This document shows positions 41,975 to 50,273 of a stretch of DNA of 64,000 nucleotides, piece after piece. This stretch comes from Candidatus Tenderia electrophaga (GTDB lineage Bacteria; Pseudomonadota; Gammaproteobacteria; Tenderiales; Tenderiaceae), in the NCBI GenBank assembly GCA_001447805.1, contig CP013099.1, forward strand, positions 1,550,001 through 1,614,000. Direction: 5' to 3'. How positions within the stretch are numbered: the first letter of the stretch is position 1; each line of letters opens with the position of its first letter. A model generated the notes under the pieces. It was given only the letters and a program-made list of their open reading frames with translations, was not told the DNA's origin and made no database searches. Made by a program: the position numbers and the translations under genes.

Positions 41975-44305
41975 ATGACCAAACGCAAACCCCAGGATCC
42001 CAACTTCGAACGCGAGGCGCAAAAATACGATAACCCTATCCCCAGCCGTGAGCTGATCATGGAGATGCTGGCCGACGAGGGCGAGCCCATGTCGATGAAA
42101 CGGGTGGCGGAGGCCTTGGGGCTGGAGAGTGAGACGGAGCTGGAAGCCCTGCGGCGGCGATTGCGGGCCATGGAACGTGACGGTCAGCTGGTGCGTAATC
42201 GCCGCGACCGTTTTGGTTTGGTGAGTAAGATGCAGCTCATCTCCGGCCGCGTGATCGCCCATCCGGACGGATTCGGCTTTTTGGTGCCGGACGACGGTGG
42301 CGACGATCTGTTTCTGTCGGCGCGCCAGATGCGCACTCTGCTGCACGGTGATCGGGCCCTGGCGCGGGTCTCCGGCGTCGACCGCCGCGGCCGTCGTGAG
42401 GGCACGGTGGTGGAGGTGCTGGAGCGCGCCAACAATGAAGTGGTGGGGCGCTTCATGCTGGAGCACGGCATCGGTTTCGTGGCGCCGGACAACAAGCGCA
42501 TCACCCAGGACATTTTGATTCCGCCCGAGGGCCGCGGCGGCGCCAGCAGCGGCCAGATCGTGGTGGCGCGCATTATCGAACAGCCCTCCAATCGGGCCAA
42601 GCCCATCGGTGAGATCGTCGAGGTGTTGGGCGATCACATGGCGCCGGGCATGGAGATCGACATCGCCATCCGCGCCCATGAATTGCCGCGCGAGTGGCCG
42701 CCCGAGGTCAAGGACGAGATCCGGGTGTTCGGTCGTGAAGTGGAAGAGGCCCACAAAGCCGATCGCGAGGATCTGCGTGACCTGCCCCTGGTCACCATCG
42801 ATGGCGAGGACGCGCGCGATTTCGATGACGCGGTGTATTGCGAACGCCAGGGCAAGGGTTGGCGTCTGCTGGTGGCGATCGCCGATGTGTCCCACTATGT
42901 CGATTTTGACAGCGCCCTGGACAAGGAAGGGCGCACGCGCGGCAACTCGGTGTACTTTCCCGGGCGGGTCATCCCCATGCTGCCCGAGGTGCTGTCCAAC
43001 GGCTTGTGTTCTCTCAATCCGAAAACGGACCGTTTGTGCATGGTGTGCGAAATGGAGCTCACCGCCGCGGGGGCGGTGCGTGATTTCCGCTTTTTCGAGG
43101 GCTTGATGCGCTCGTCGGCGCGCCTGACCTATAACGAGGTGGCCACTATGGTGGTGGAGCGCGACATGGCGCTGCGCCGCGAACACCAGCAGCTGGTGCC
43201 GCACCTGGATAATCTGCATGAGTTATATAAGGTGTTCCGCGCGCGGCGTGATAAGCGCGGCGCCATCGATTTCGAGACCACCGAGACGCGCATCGTCTTC
43301 GGCACCGAGCGCAAGATCGACCAGATCGTGCCGGTGGAACGCAACGACGCCCACAAGCTGATCGAGGAATTCATGATCGCGGCCAATGTCTGCGCAGCCA
43401 AATTCCTGCTCGACAACAAGATCCCGGCGCTGTATCGCGTGCATCAGGGGCCCTCGGAAGAAAAGCTGACCGCCCTGCGCGAATTTCTCTCCAGTGTCGG
43501 TCTGACCCTGGGCGGCGGCGACGAACCCGAGCCGAAACACTACGCCAAGATTCTGGATCAACTGCAAGGTCGGCCCGACGCCCACTTGATCCAGACCGTG
43601 TTGCTGCGCAGCCTGCGCCAAGCGGTCTATACGCCGGAGAACAACGGCCACTTCGGCCTGGCCTTCGACGCCTATGCCCACTTCACCTCGCCCATCCGAC
43701 GCTATCCCGATTTGTTGGTGCATCGCGCCATTCGCCATGTGGTGCGCGGTAAGCCGGTGAAACAATACAAATACGGCATGAGCGACATGCTGGCCTTCGG
43801 TGAGCATTGCTCCATGACCGAGCGGCGCGCCGACGAGGCCACCCGCGACGCGGTGGACTGGCTCAAGTGTGAGTATATGCAGGACCGGGTGGGCGAGGAG
43901 TACGACGGCATCATCTCCAGTGTCACTGGCTTCGGCCTGTTTGTGGAGCTGGACGACATCTACGTGGAGGGCCTGGTGCACATCACCTCGCTGGCCCAGG
44001 ATTATTACCAGTTCGATCCGGTGCATCACCGCCTCATCGGCGAGCGCAGCAACAAGGTCTACGGTCTGGCCGGCAAGATCCGGGTCAAGGTGGCGCGCGT
44101 CGATCTGGAACGCAAACGCATCGATTTCGAACTGGCCGAGAGCGAGCTGGAGGCCGGCGCTAAGGGCGCGCCGAAAAAGAAAAAATCGAGCCGACAGCGC
44201 AAACGGGGCAAGGGTGACGCGGCCAAACCGGCGGCGGCTGAAAGTGAGGCGCCCAAGAAGAAAAAGAGTCGCCGTAAGCGTAGTCGCAAGAAGTCGCCGA
44301 AGTAG
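41975..44305 (+). CDS. rnr: Ribonuclease R
   Basis: A 776-residue 3'-5' exoribonuclease; ATG at 41975 (MTKRKPQDPNFER) with AGGA eleven bases upstream is preferred to the in-frame start at 41927. Order: N-terminal helix-turn-helix-like region, two cold-shock domains (SGRVIAHPDGFGFLV), the RNB catalytic domain with TIDGEDARDFDDAV (the metal-binding aspartates), an S1 domain (GEEYDGIISSVTGFGLFVEL) and a long Lys/Arg/Ser-rich tail. It degrades structured RNA and works in ribosome and tmRNA quality control. rlmB follows after six bases, as in many gammaproteobacteria. Confidence 0.97.
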   Translation: MTKRKPQDPNFEREAQKYDNPIPSRELIMEMLADEGEPMSMKRVAEALGLESETELEALRRRLRAMERDGQLVRNRRDRFGLVSKMQLISGRVIAHPDGFGFLVPDDGGDDLFLSARQMRTLLHGDRALARVSGVDRRGRREGTVVEVLERANNEVVGRFMLEHGIGFVAPDNKRITQDILIPPEGRGGASSGQIVVARIIEQPSNRAKPIGEIVEVLGDHMAPGMEIDIAIRAHELPREWPPEVKDEIRVFGREVEEAHKADREDLRDLPLVTIDGEDARDFDDAVYCERQGKGWRLLVAIADVSHYVDFDSALDKEGRTRGNSVYFPGRVIPMLPEVLSNGLCSLNPKTDRLCMVCEMELTAAGAVRDFRFFEGLMRSSARLTYNEVATMVVERDMALRREHQQLVPHLDNLHELYKVFRARRDKRGAIDFETTETRIVFGTERKIDQIVPVERNDAHKLIEEFMIAANVCAAKFLLDNKIPALYRVHQGPSEEKLTALREFLSSVGLTLGGGDEPEPKHYAKILDQLQGRPDAHLIQTVLLRSLRQAVYTPENNGHFGLAFDAYAHFTSPIRRYPDLLVHRAIRHVVRGKPVKQYKYGMSDMLAFGEHCSMTERRADEATRDAVDWLKCEYMQDRVGEEYDGIISSVTGFGLFVELDDIYVEGLVHITSLAQDYYQFDPVHHRLIGERSNKVYGLAGKIRVKVARVDLERKRIDFELAESELEAGAKGAPKKKKSSRQRKRGKGDAAKPAAAESEAPKKKKSRRKRSRKKSPK

Positions 44306-44311
44306 GTTTTT

Positions 44312-45049
44312 ATGTCCATCGTGTTCGGTATCCATGCGGTGGAAGCGGCGCTCAAACAAAGCGCTATCGCGGAATTATGGCTGGCTGAGAGTCAGCGCCC
44401 CAACGCCCGTCTCAACCGCCTGCTTGACCAGGCCAAACGCGCCGGGGTCAGGATCCAGCACCGGCCGCGTGAGGCGTTGGACCAACTGGTGCAAGGCGAG
44501 CGGCATCAGGGCGTAGTCGCCCGGCTGGCGGCTGTCGAGCCCGCAGCCAGGCCGCCGGACCTGATGGCGCTCATCGACGGCCTGGACCATGCGCCCTTGC
44601 TATTGGTGCTGGACGGCGTCACCGATCCCCATAATCTGGGCGCCTGTCTGCGCTCTGCCAATGCCGCCGGTGTCGATGCGGTCATCGTGCCCAAGGACAA
44701 GGCGGTGGGCCTGACGCCGGTGGTGCGCAAAGTGGCCTGCGGCGCGGCCGAGACCACGCCCTTCTATCAGGTCACCAACCTGGCCCGCACCCTGCGCGAG
44801 CTGCAGCAGGCCGGCGTGTGGCTAGTGGGGGCGGCCGGCGAGGCCGGGGCCAGTCTCTATGAGACCGATCTGCGCGGACCCCTGGCCTTGATGCTGGGCA
44901 GCGAGGGCAAGGGCTTAAGACGCCTGACCCGCGAGCACTGCGATCTGCTGGTCAAGATCCCCATGGCAGGGGCGGTGGAGAGTCTGAATGTCTCGGTGGC
45001 GACGGGGATATGTCTGTTCGAGGCGCTGCGCCAGCGGAGTGCGCGTTGA
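44312..45049 (+). CDS. rlmB: 23S rRNA (guanosine-2'-O-)-methyltransferase RlmB
   Basis: A 245-residue SPOUT methyltransferase that methylates G2251 of 23S rRNA. The N-terminal L30e-like substrate-binding domain begins VFGIHAVEAAL. The catalytic part has DGVTDPHNLGACLRSANAAG and the knot motifs MLGSEGKGLRRL and VESLNVSVATGICLFE. Length is standard. It shares the transcript with rnr. Confidence 0.97.
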   Translation: MSIVFGIHAVEAALKQSAIAELWLAESQRPNARLNRLLDQAKRAGVRIQHRPREALDQLVQGERHQGVVARLAAVEPAARPPDLMALIDGLDHAPLLLVLDGVTDPHNLGACLRSANAAGVDAVIVPKDKAVGLTPVVRKVACGAAETTPFYQVTNLARTLRELQQAGVWLVGAAGEAGASLYETDLRGPLALMLGSEGKGLRRLTREHCDLLVKIPMAGAVESLNVSVATGICLFEALRQRSAR

Positions 45050-45064
45050 TCTTTGGCCGCGCAA

Positions 45065-45093
45065 TTGCATCCCCCTGGAAATTCCCGTAAAAT
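45065..45093 (+). promoter_or_regulatory. Sigma-70 promoter of the rpsF operon
   Basis: TTGCAT (45065-45070), 17 bases, TAAAAT (45088-45093). Transcription would start near 45100, giving a leader of about 80 bases before rpsF that includes the hairpin at 45130-45153. Confidence 0.75.
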
Positions 45094-45129
45094 CACGCCC
45101 CTTGCCGCCAGGCGCGGCGAAACCTCCTT

Positions 45130-45153
45130 GCCTTACCGCATGGTGCGGAAGGC
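45130..45153 (+). promoter_or_regulatory. Leader hairpin upstream of rpsF, candidate S6:S18-binding RNA
   Basis: GCCTT-A-CCGCA pairs with TGCGG-AAGGC around the loop TGG, leaving one bulged A (45135). An upstream CCG-containing hairpin is the hallmark of the S6:S18 autoregulatory element known before rpsF in many bacteria. A second small stem, GCTA/TAGC, follows. The match to the known element is by position and general shape only. Confidence 0.5.
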
Positions 45154-45178
45154 TACATAGCCATAGGGAGCTAGATAA

Positions 45179-45562
45179 ATGAGACATTATGAAGTCGTGT
45201 TCTTGGTCCACCCGGACCAGAGCGAGCAGGTTCCGGCCATGATCGAGCGTTATCGTTCAATCGTCGAAACCGAAGATGGCCAGGTCCATCGTCTGGAAGA
45301 CTGGGGCCGTCGTCAGCTGGCATATCCCATCGCCAAGGCCCACAAAGCCCACTACGTCCTGATGAATATCGAATGCACTCAAAACAGCATCGATGAGCTG
45401 TCCAGTGCCTTCCGCTTCAACGACGCCGTGATCCGCAACATGATCATCCGTCGTGACGAGGCCGTGACCGAGCCTTCCTTCATGGTCAGGAGCCGGGATG
45501 ATGATCGTGATGACGATTCTTCATCGCGCTCTGACAAGAGGTCGGATTCGGAAGCCGCCTAA
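45179..45562 (+). CDS. rpsF: 30S ribosomal protein S6
   Basis: A 127-residue platform protein of the small subunit that pairs with S18. It starts [17 protein letters not shown], has the [14 protein letters not shown] strand and a charged tail ([18 protein letters not shown]). GGGAG lies about ten bases before the ATG. This is the known substrate type for RimK, whose gene is at 31691-32596; here the C-terminus is SEAA rather than the Glu-Glu of E. coli, so modification would differ or not occur. Confidence 0.98.
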   Translation: MRHYEVVFLVHPDQSEQVPAMIERYRSIVETEDGQVHRLEDWGRRQLAYPIAKAHKAHYVLMNIECTQNSIDELSSAFRFNDAVIRNMIIRRDEAVTEPSFMVRSRDDDRDDDSSSRSDKRSDSEAA

Positions 45563-45577
45563 GGCGTAGCAATCCCA

Positions 45578-45898
45578 TTGCACAACCAACTGGTGTTGTC
45601 AGGCGTTGTCTGCAAGGCACCGGAAACACGGTACAACCCAGCGGGTATTCCTCTGACGCGCTTGTCAGTGGAGCACCGCTCCCGCCAGATTGAGGCGGGC
45701 TTGGAGCGAGAGGCCTACTGCCGCATCGTGGTGATCGCCACCGGGCAAGAACTCTCAAAGAAGGCCCAGGCCCTGAGCCAGGGGCAGGCGGTCAAAGTGG
45801 CCGGCTTTATCAGCCGCGCCGACAGCCGCCAGGGGCAGGCCATGCTTGTGCTGCATGCCCAGGCGCTCCAAGGGTTGGCATCATTGGATCAGGAATAG
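45578..45898 (+). CDS. priB: Primosomal replication protein N (PriB)
   Basis: A 106-residue OB-fold single-stranded-DNA-binding protein that helps restart replication with PriA and DnaT. It begins at TTG (45578) with AGGCG upstream; no ATG is available before the conserved start NQLVLSGVVCKAPETRYNP. The family region GIPLTRLSVEHRSRQ is intact. Its place between rpsF and rpsR is typical of beta- and gammaproteobacteria. Confidence 0.95.
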   Translation: MHNQLVLSGVVCKAPETRYNPAGIPLTRLSVEHRSRQIEAGLEREAYCRIVVIATGQELSKKAQALSQGQAVKVAGFISRADSRQGQAMLVLHAQALQGLASLDQE

Positions 45899-45916
45899 AT
45901 AGTTTAGGAGATCAAC

Positions 45917-46147
45917 ATGGCTCGTTATTTTCGTCGTCGCAAGTTTTGCCGGTTTACCGCCGAAGGTGTGAAAGAGATCGATTACAAGGATCTCAACACC
46001 CTGAAATCGTATGTCACTGAAACCGGTAAGATCGTGCCCAGCCGCATTACCGGCACCAAGGCCCGGTATCAGCGTCAGCTGTCCACTGCCATCAAGCGCG
46101 CCCGTTATATCGCGCTCTTACCCTATAGCGACGCGCACAGGAAGTAA
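45917..46147 (+). CDS. rpsR: 30S ribosomal protein S18
   Basis: A 76-residue protein, start [17 protein letters not shown] with AGGAG eight bases upstream. [19 protein letters not shown] and the Arg-rich end [11 protein letters not shown] are standard. It binds 16S rRNA together with S6. A terminator follows within five bases. Confidence 0.98.
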   Translation: MARYFRRRKFCRFTAEGVKEIDYKDLNTLKSYVTETGKIVPSRITGTKARYQRQLSTAIKRARYIALLPYSDAHRK

Positions 46148-46152
46148 TATGC

Positions 46153-46182
46153 ATGCCGACCCACAAGTCGGCATTTGTTTTC
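46153..46182 (+). terminator. Terminator or attenuator after rpsR
   Basis: ATGCCGAC (46153-46160) and GTCGGCAT (46167-46174) form a perfect 8-bp stem with a CCACAA loop, followed by TTGTTTTC. It should end or limit transcription between the rpsF-priB-rpsR set and the DUF2232-rplI-dnaB genes. Confidence 0.75.
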
Positions 46183-46211
46183 ACCGCAGGGAAGGTCGGG
46201 AGTAAGCTCAG

Positions 46212-47159
46212 ATGCGTGGCTTAGGCGCCTACATTATGCGCGGGCCGCTGCAGGCCATGCTGGTGACCGCCGCTCTGGCGCTGGTATCGCTGGTGCCGAT
46301 TCTGGGCGTGGTGAGCATGCTCAGCGGTGCGGCGCTGGCCCTGGTGACGCTGCGACACGGCGCCCGGCAGGGTATCACCGTGCTGCTGGGCGCGGGGGTG
46401 ATTACCGGCGTGTTCATGTATTTCGTGTTCGGCGCCATGGCCTTGGGTTTTGTGTTTCTGTTGTTGTGGTTGCCCTTGCTGCTGCTGGCCCTGGTGCTGC
46501 GCAGCAGCGCCTCGTGGTCCATCGTGATCGATGCGGCGACGGCGCTGGGATTGGCGGGAATCGTGGTGTTCTATCTGCTCACGGGCGATCCGGTGCAATT
46601 CTGGCAGAATGTACTGAGCCAGATGGTTGAGCTCATGAGCGCCCAGGGCGGTGGCATGGAGGGGATGGAGACGATTCAGAACCAGCTGCCCATGTTTTCC
46701 CGTTGGCTGACCGGCATGCTGGCGGGGGCGCTGGTGATGGGACAGATATTGAGCCTGATGGTAGGGCGCTGGTGGCAGGCGCTACTCTACAATCCGGGCG
46801 GCTTTCGGCAGGAGTTTCTGGAGTTGCGTCAGAGCCGCCTCGCTGCCATGGTGCTGCTGGCGATTCTGGTGCTGAGTCTGCCGGACCTGGGGGGCGTGAG
46901 TGACATGGCGGGTGACATGATGATTGTCATGGTCACCGTCTACAGCATTGTAGGACTGGCCCTGGTGCACGCCTTGGTGGACCGCACCGGGCGGCATGTG
47001 GGTTGGCTGGTGGCGCTGTATCTATTTTTGTTCATCCTGCCGCCGCAGGCCATGTTGTTGTTGGCCAGTGCCGGCTTTGCCGACAGCTGGGTGAATTTTC
47101 GGAGGCGCTTGTCATCGCTACAGCAGAAATCCGATGATGATCGTAATGACAATCAATAA
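46212..47159 (+). CDS. DUF2232 family membrane protein
   Basis: A 315-residue inner-membrane protein with about eight helices, starting MRGLGAYIMRGPLQA. It sits in the rpsR-rplI interval where DUF2232 proteins are found in many gammaproteobacteria. Its role is unknown. The C-terminal tail is charged (QKSDDDRNDNQ). It follows the putative terminator, so it may depend on readthrough or its own promoter. Confidence 0.85.
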   Translation: MRGLGAYIMRGPLQAMLVTAALALVSLVPILGVVSMLSGAALALVTLRHGARQGITVLLGAGVITGVFMYFVFGAMALGFVFLLLWLPLLLLALVLRSSASWSIVIDAATALGLAGIVVFYLLTGDPVQFWQNVLSQMVELMSAQGGGMEGMETIQNQLPMFSRWLTGMLAGALVMGQILSLMVGRWWQALLYNPGGFRQEFLELRQSRLAAMVLLAILVLSLPDLGGVSDMAGDMMIVMVTVYSIVGLALVHALVDRTGRHVGWLVALYLFLFILPPQAMLLLASAGFADSWVNFRRRLSSLQQKSDDDRNDNQ

Positions 47160-47190
47160 GTTAGCTTAACTACTTAAGTAGAGGTGTGAA

Positions 47191-47643
47191 ATGGAAGTAA
47201 TCTTGTTGGATAAGGTGACCAATTTGGGCGGCTTGGGCGACCAAGTCAAGGTACGTCCCGGTTATGGTCGCAATTACCTGATTCCTAACGGTAAGGCCGT
47301 CATGGCCACACCGGACAACAAGGCCTATTTTGAAGAACGTCGCGCGGAGCTGGAAAAGGCTGCGGCGGAGGCCAAGGCCGCCGCCGAGGCGCGTGCGGAG
47401 AAGATCAACGGCACCAGCGTTGAGATAGCCGGCAAGGCCGGCGAAGAAGGCAAGTTGTTCGGTTCCGTGGGGACTGAGGACATCGCCGTGGCGGTGGCCG
47501 CTGCCACCGGCACCGAGGTGGCCAAGCATGAAGTGCTGCTGCCCAAGGGTGTGCTGCGCAATGTCGGCGAATACGAGGTCGAGCTGCAGCTGCATGCCGA
47601 TGTCAGCGCCGAAGTGAAGGTGGTCGTGGTCGCCGAGGCCTAA
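47191..47643 (+). CDS. rplI: 50S ribosomal protein L9
   Basis: A 150-residue two-domain protein: N-terminal rRNA-binding domain ([30 protein letters not shown] start, given in part), a long Ala/Glu/Lys helix (~40-80) and a C-terminal domain ([11 protein letters not shown]). A 12-bp palindrome, CTACTTAAGTAG (47170-47181), lies directly before the ribosome site GAGGTG. Confidence 0.98.
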   Translation: MEVILLDKVTNLGGLGDQVKVRPGYGRNYLIPNGKAVMATPDNKAYFEERRAELEKAAAEAKAAAEARAEKINGTSVEIAGKAGEEGKLFGSVGTEDIAVAVAAATGTEVAKHEVLLPKGVLRNVGEYEVELQLHADVSAEVKVVVVAEA

Positions 47644-47651
47644 GCCGGTCG

Positions 47652-47684
47652 CGGGTCGGCGGCTGTCCCCCAGCCGCTGGCCCG
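47652..47684 (+). terminator. Strong hairpin between rplI and dnaB
   Basis: CGGGTCGGCGGCTG and CAGCCGCTGGCCCG pair over about 14 positions (two G-T pairs) with a TCCCC loop. The following AATCTT is a poor U-run, so this may be a weak terminator, an attenuator or a processing signal rather than a full stop. Confidence 0.5.
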
Positions 47685-47761
47685 AATCTTGACGGCTTGT
47701 CTTTTCGCCGGACTTGCCGCATTGTTACCGTGTTCCGGCCACTGTCGTTAAGCCACTAAAA

Positions 47762-49162
47762 ATGCCAGAAACATCCCCAGTCCCGTTCGCTCAGGATGAA
47801 ATCCTAGAGGCCCTGAAACGCCCGCCCCATTCGATTGAGGCGGAGCAGTCCATGCTTGGCGGACTGATGCTGGATAACTCCACCTGGGATCAGGTGGCCG
47901 ACCTGGTCGGCGAAGAGGATTTCTACCGCAAGGACCACCAGCTTATCTTTCGCGCCGTGCGCCGGCTCAGCGAGGAGGGCACGCCCTTTGACGTGGTGAC
48001 CCTGTCCGAGTGGCTCGACAGCCATAACGACCTGGATAACGCCGGCGGTCTGTCGTACCTGGGCATGCTGGCCAACAACACCCCCAGCGCCGCCAACATC
48101 AAGGCCTACGCCAACATCATCCGCGAGCGCTCGGTGCTGCGTCAGTTGATCAGCGTCGGCACCAAGATCTCCGACAGCGCCTTCAATACCGAGGGGCGCA
48201 ATAGTGTCGAATTGCTGGACGATGCTGAGCGCATGGTGTTTGAGATCGCGGAGAAGGGCGCCAACCAAAAAGGCGGCTTTGCGATCATCAAGGATGTGTT
48301 GGTGAATGTGGTGGATCGCATCGACCACCTCTTCAATCAGGACGGTTCCATTACCGGCCTGCCCACCGGCTATAACGACCTCGACGATATGACGTCCGGC
48401 CTGCAGCAGGGTGACCTGATCATCGTCGCGGGCCGCCCTTCCATGGGTAAGACCACCTTCGCCATGAATATCGCCGAACATGCGGCCATGACCTGTGACA
48501 AGCCGGTGGCGGTGTTCAGTATGGAAATGCCGGCCGACTCCTTGGCGATGCGTATGATTTCATCCCTGGGCCGTATCGACCAGAACAAGGTGCGCAGCGG
48601 CAAGCTTGACGATGACGACTGGCCGCGCCTGACCTCGGCCATCGGCATGCTGCAGGAAAAACCGCTCTTTATCGATGATACCGGAGGCCTGTCGCCCAAC
48701 GAACTGCGCGCCCGCTGTCGCCGCCTCATGCGCGAACACGGCCAGTTGGGGTTGATCGTGATCGACTACCTACAGCTTATGCAGGTGCCCGGTTTCAAGG
48801 AGAACCGTACTGCGGAAATCTCTGAAATCTCACGCTCACTTAAAGGTCTGGCCAAGGAAATGGACACGCCGGTGATCGCCTTGTCACAGCTCAATCGTAG
48901 TTTGGAGCAACGGCCCGACAAGCGCCCGGTGATGTCGGACCTGCGTGAATCAGGTGCCATCGAGCAGGATGCCGACGTCATCATTTTCATCTACCGCGAC
49001 GAGGTTTACAAAGAGGACAGTCCCGACAAGGGCACGGCCGAAATCCTGATCCGCAAACAGCGTAATGGCCCCATCGGCATGGTCCGCCTGACCTTCCGGG
49101 GCAAATACACCCGCTTTGAGAGTTTTGCCCATGATATTTACGACGCCGGGGATTTCGAATGA
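47762..49162 (+). CDS. dnaB: Replicative DNA helicase DnaB
   Basis: A 466-residue hexameric helicase; ATG at 47762 (MPETSPVPFAQDE) is preferred to the frame opening at 47714. The N-terminal domain includes PPHSIEAEQSMLGGLMLDN. The RecA-like domain has Walker A GRPSMGKTTF, Walker B GLIVIDYLQLM and the arginine-finger region RKQRNGPIG. There is no intein. Its stop overlaps the alr start by four bases. Confidence 0.98.
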   Translation: MPETSPVPFAQDEILEALKRPPHSIEAEQSMLGGLMLDNSTWDQVADLVGEEDFYRKDHQLIFRAVRRLSEEGTPFDVVTLSEWLDSHNDLDNAGGLSYLGMLANNTPSAANIKAYANIIRERSVLRQLISVGTKISDSAFNTEGRNSVELLDDAERMVFEIAEKGANQKGGFAIIKDVLVNVVDRIDHLFNQDGSITGLPTGYNDLDDMTSGLQQGDLIIVAGRPSMGKTTFAMNIAEHAAMTCDKPVAVFSMEMPADSLAMRMISSLGRIDQNKVRSGKLDDDDWPRLTSAIGMLQEKPLFIDDTGGLSPNELRARCRRLMREHGQLGLIVIDYLQLMQVPGFKENRTAEISEISRSLKGLAKEMDTPVIALSQLNRSLEQRPDKRPVMSDLRESGAIEQDADVIIFIYRDEVYKEDSPDKGTAEILIRKQRNGPIGMVRLTFRGKYTRFESFAHDIYDAGDFE

Positions 49163-50235
49163 GCTTCGCCGTCGAGGCGCACATCGATCTGACGGCACTC
49201 CGGCATAACCTCCAACGCGTTCGCCAAGCCGCGCCCGATGCCAAAATCATGGCTGTGATCAAGGCCAACGGCTACGGCCATGGCATGGTCCAGGTCGCGA
49301 AAGCACTCCATGAGGTTGATGCCTTTGCGGTGGCGCGTCTGCATGAGGCGCTGGCGTTGCGCCAATCAGGCATTGAAAACACCATTGCAGTCTTGGAAGG
49401 CTTTCAAAGTGCAGCCGATCTCGACCAATTCGCCCGCCATGCCTTGCAGCCGGTTATTCACCACGCCCGTCAGATCGAGCTGTTACAGCAGACACGCCTC
49501 AGCACGCCCTTGCAGGTCTGGCTCAAAATCGATTCGGGCATGCATCGCATGGGCGTGGCGCCTGAGAATGCCCGCGAGTGTTGGCAAGGGCTGGATGCCT
49601 TGGGGAGCGTAGCGGCGGTGCGACTCATGACCCACCTGGCCTCAGCCGACGTGCGCGACAGCAAGCAAACCGAGCAACAGCTGGAGACATTTCAGCAGGC
49701 CATCGCGGGTATTGACGCCGAGACCAGTATCGCCAATTCGGCCGGTGTGCTGGGGTGGACTCACAGCCACAGCGACTGGGTGCGTCCAGGCATCATGTTG
49801 TACGGCGTTTCACCCTTTTGTACGGGCACCGCGGCCGATGACGATTTGCAGCCGGTGATGACCCTGAGTTCACGCTTGATCGCCGTTAACCACGTCAAGC
49901 GCGGCGATGCCGTCGGTTACGGTGCCAGCTGGGTGTGTCCCGACGACATGCCCCTCGGGGTGGTGGCTTGCGGCTACGGCGACGGTTATCCGCGTCATGC
50001 GATAGCGGGCACGCCGGTGTTGCTCAATGATGCTTGCGTCCCCGTGGTGGCGCGGGTGTCCATGGATACGATCTGTGTCGATCTGCGCACTCAGCCCAAG
50101 GCCGACATCGGCGATCCGGTCGTGTTGTGGGGCAAAGGACTGCCGGTGGAGGAGATCGCTGCGGCGGCGGGCACTATTCCGTATGAACTGTTGTGCGCGG
50201 TAAGTCGCCGGGTGAACCTTCACCATCAGGCCTGA
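49159..50235 (+). CDS. alr: Alanine racemase
   Basis: A 358-residue PLP enzyme that makes D-alanine for peptidoglycan. It has the PLP-lysine motif AVIKANGYGHG (~residue 34), the active-site tyrosine stretch VGYGASW, and the conserved VSMDTICVDL near the end. It overlaps dnaB by four bases, the usual gammaproteobacterial order. Confidence 0.97.
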   Translation: MSFAVEAHIDLTALRHNLQRVRQAAPDAKIMAVIKANGYGHGMVQVAKALHEVDAFAVARLHEALALRQSGIENTIAVLEGFQSAADLDQFARHALQPVIHHARQIELLQQTRLSTPLQVWLKIDSGMHRMGVAPENARECWQGLDALGSVAAVRLMTHLASADVRDSKQTEQQLETFQQAIAGIDAETSIANSAGVLGWTHSHSDWVRPGIMLYGVSPFCTGTAADDDLQPVMTLSSRLIAVNHVKRGDAVGYGASWVCPDDMPLGVVACGYGDGYPRHAIAGTPVLLNDACVPVVARVSMDTICVDLRTQPKADIGDPVVLWGKGLPVEEIAAAAGTIPYELLCAVSRRVNLHHQA

Positions 50236-50273
50236 ACTTCGGCCAGCCGGGGGCGAAGCGTGAAAGGCAAGCA

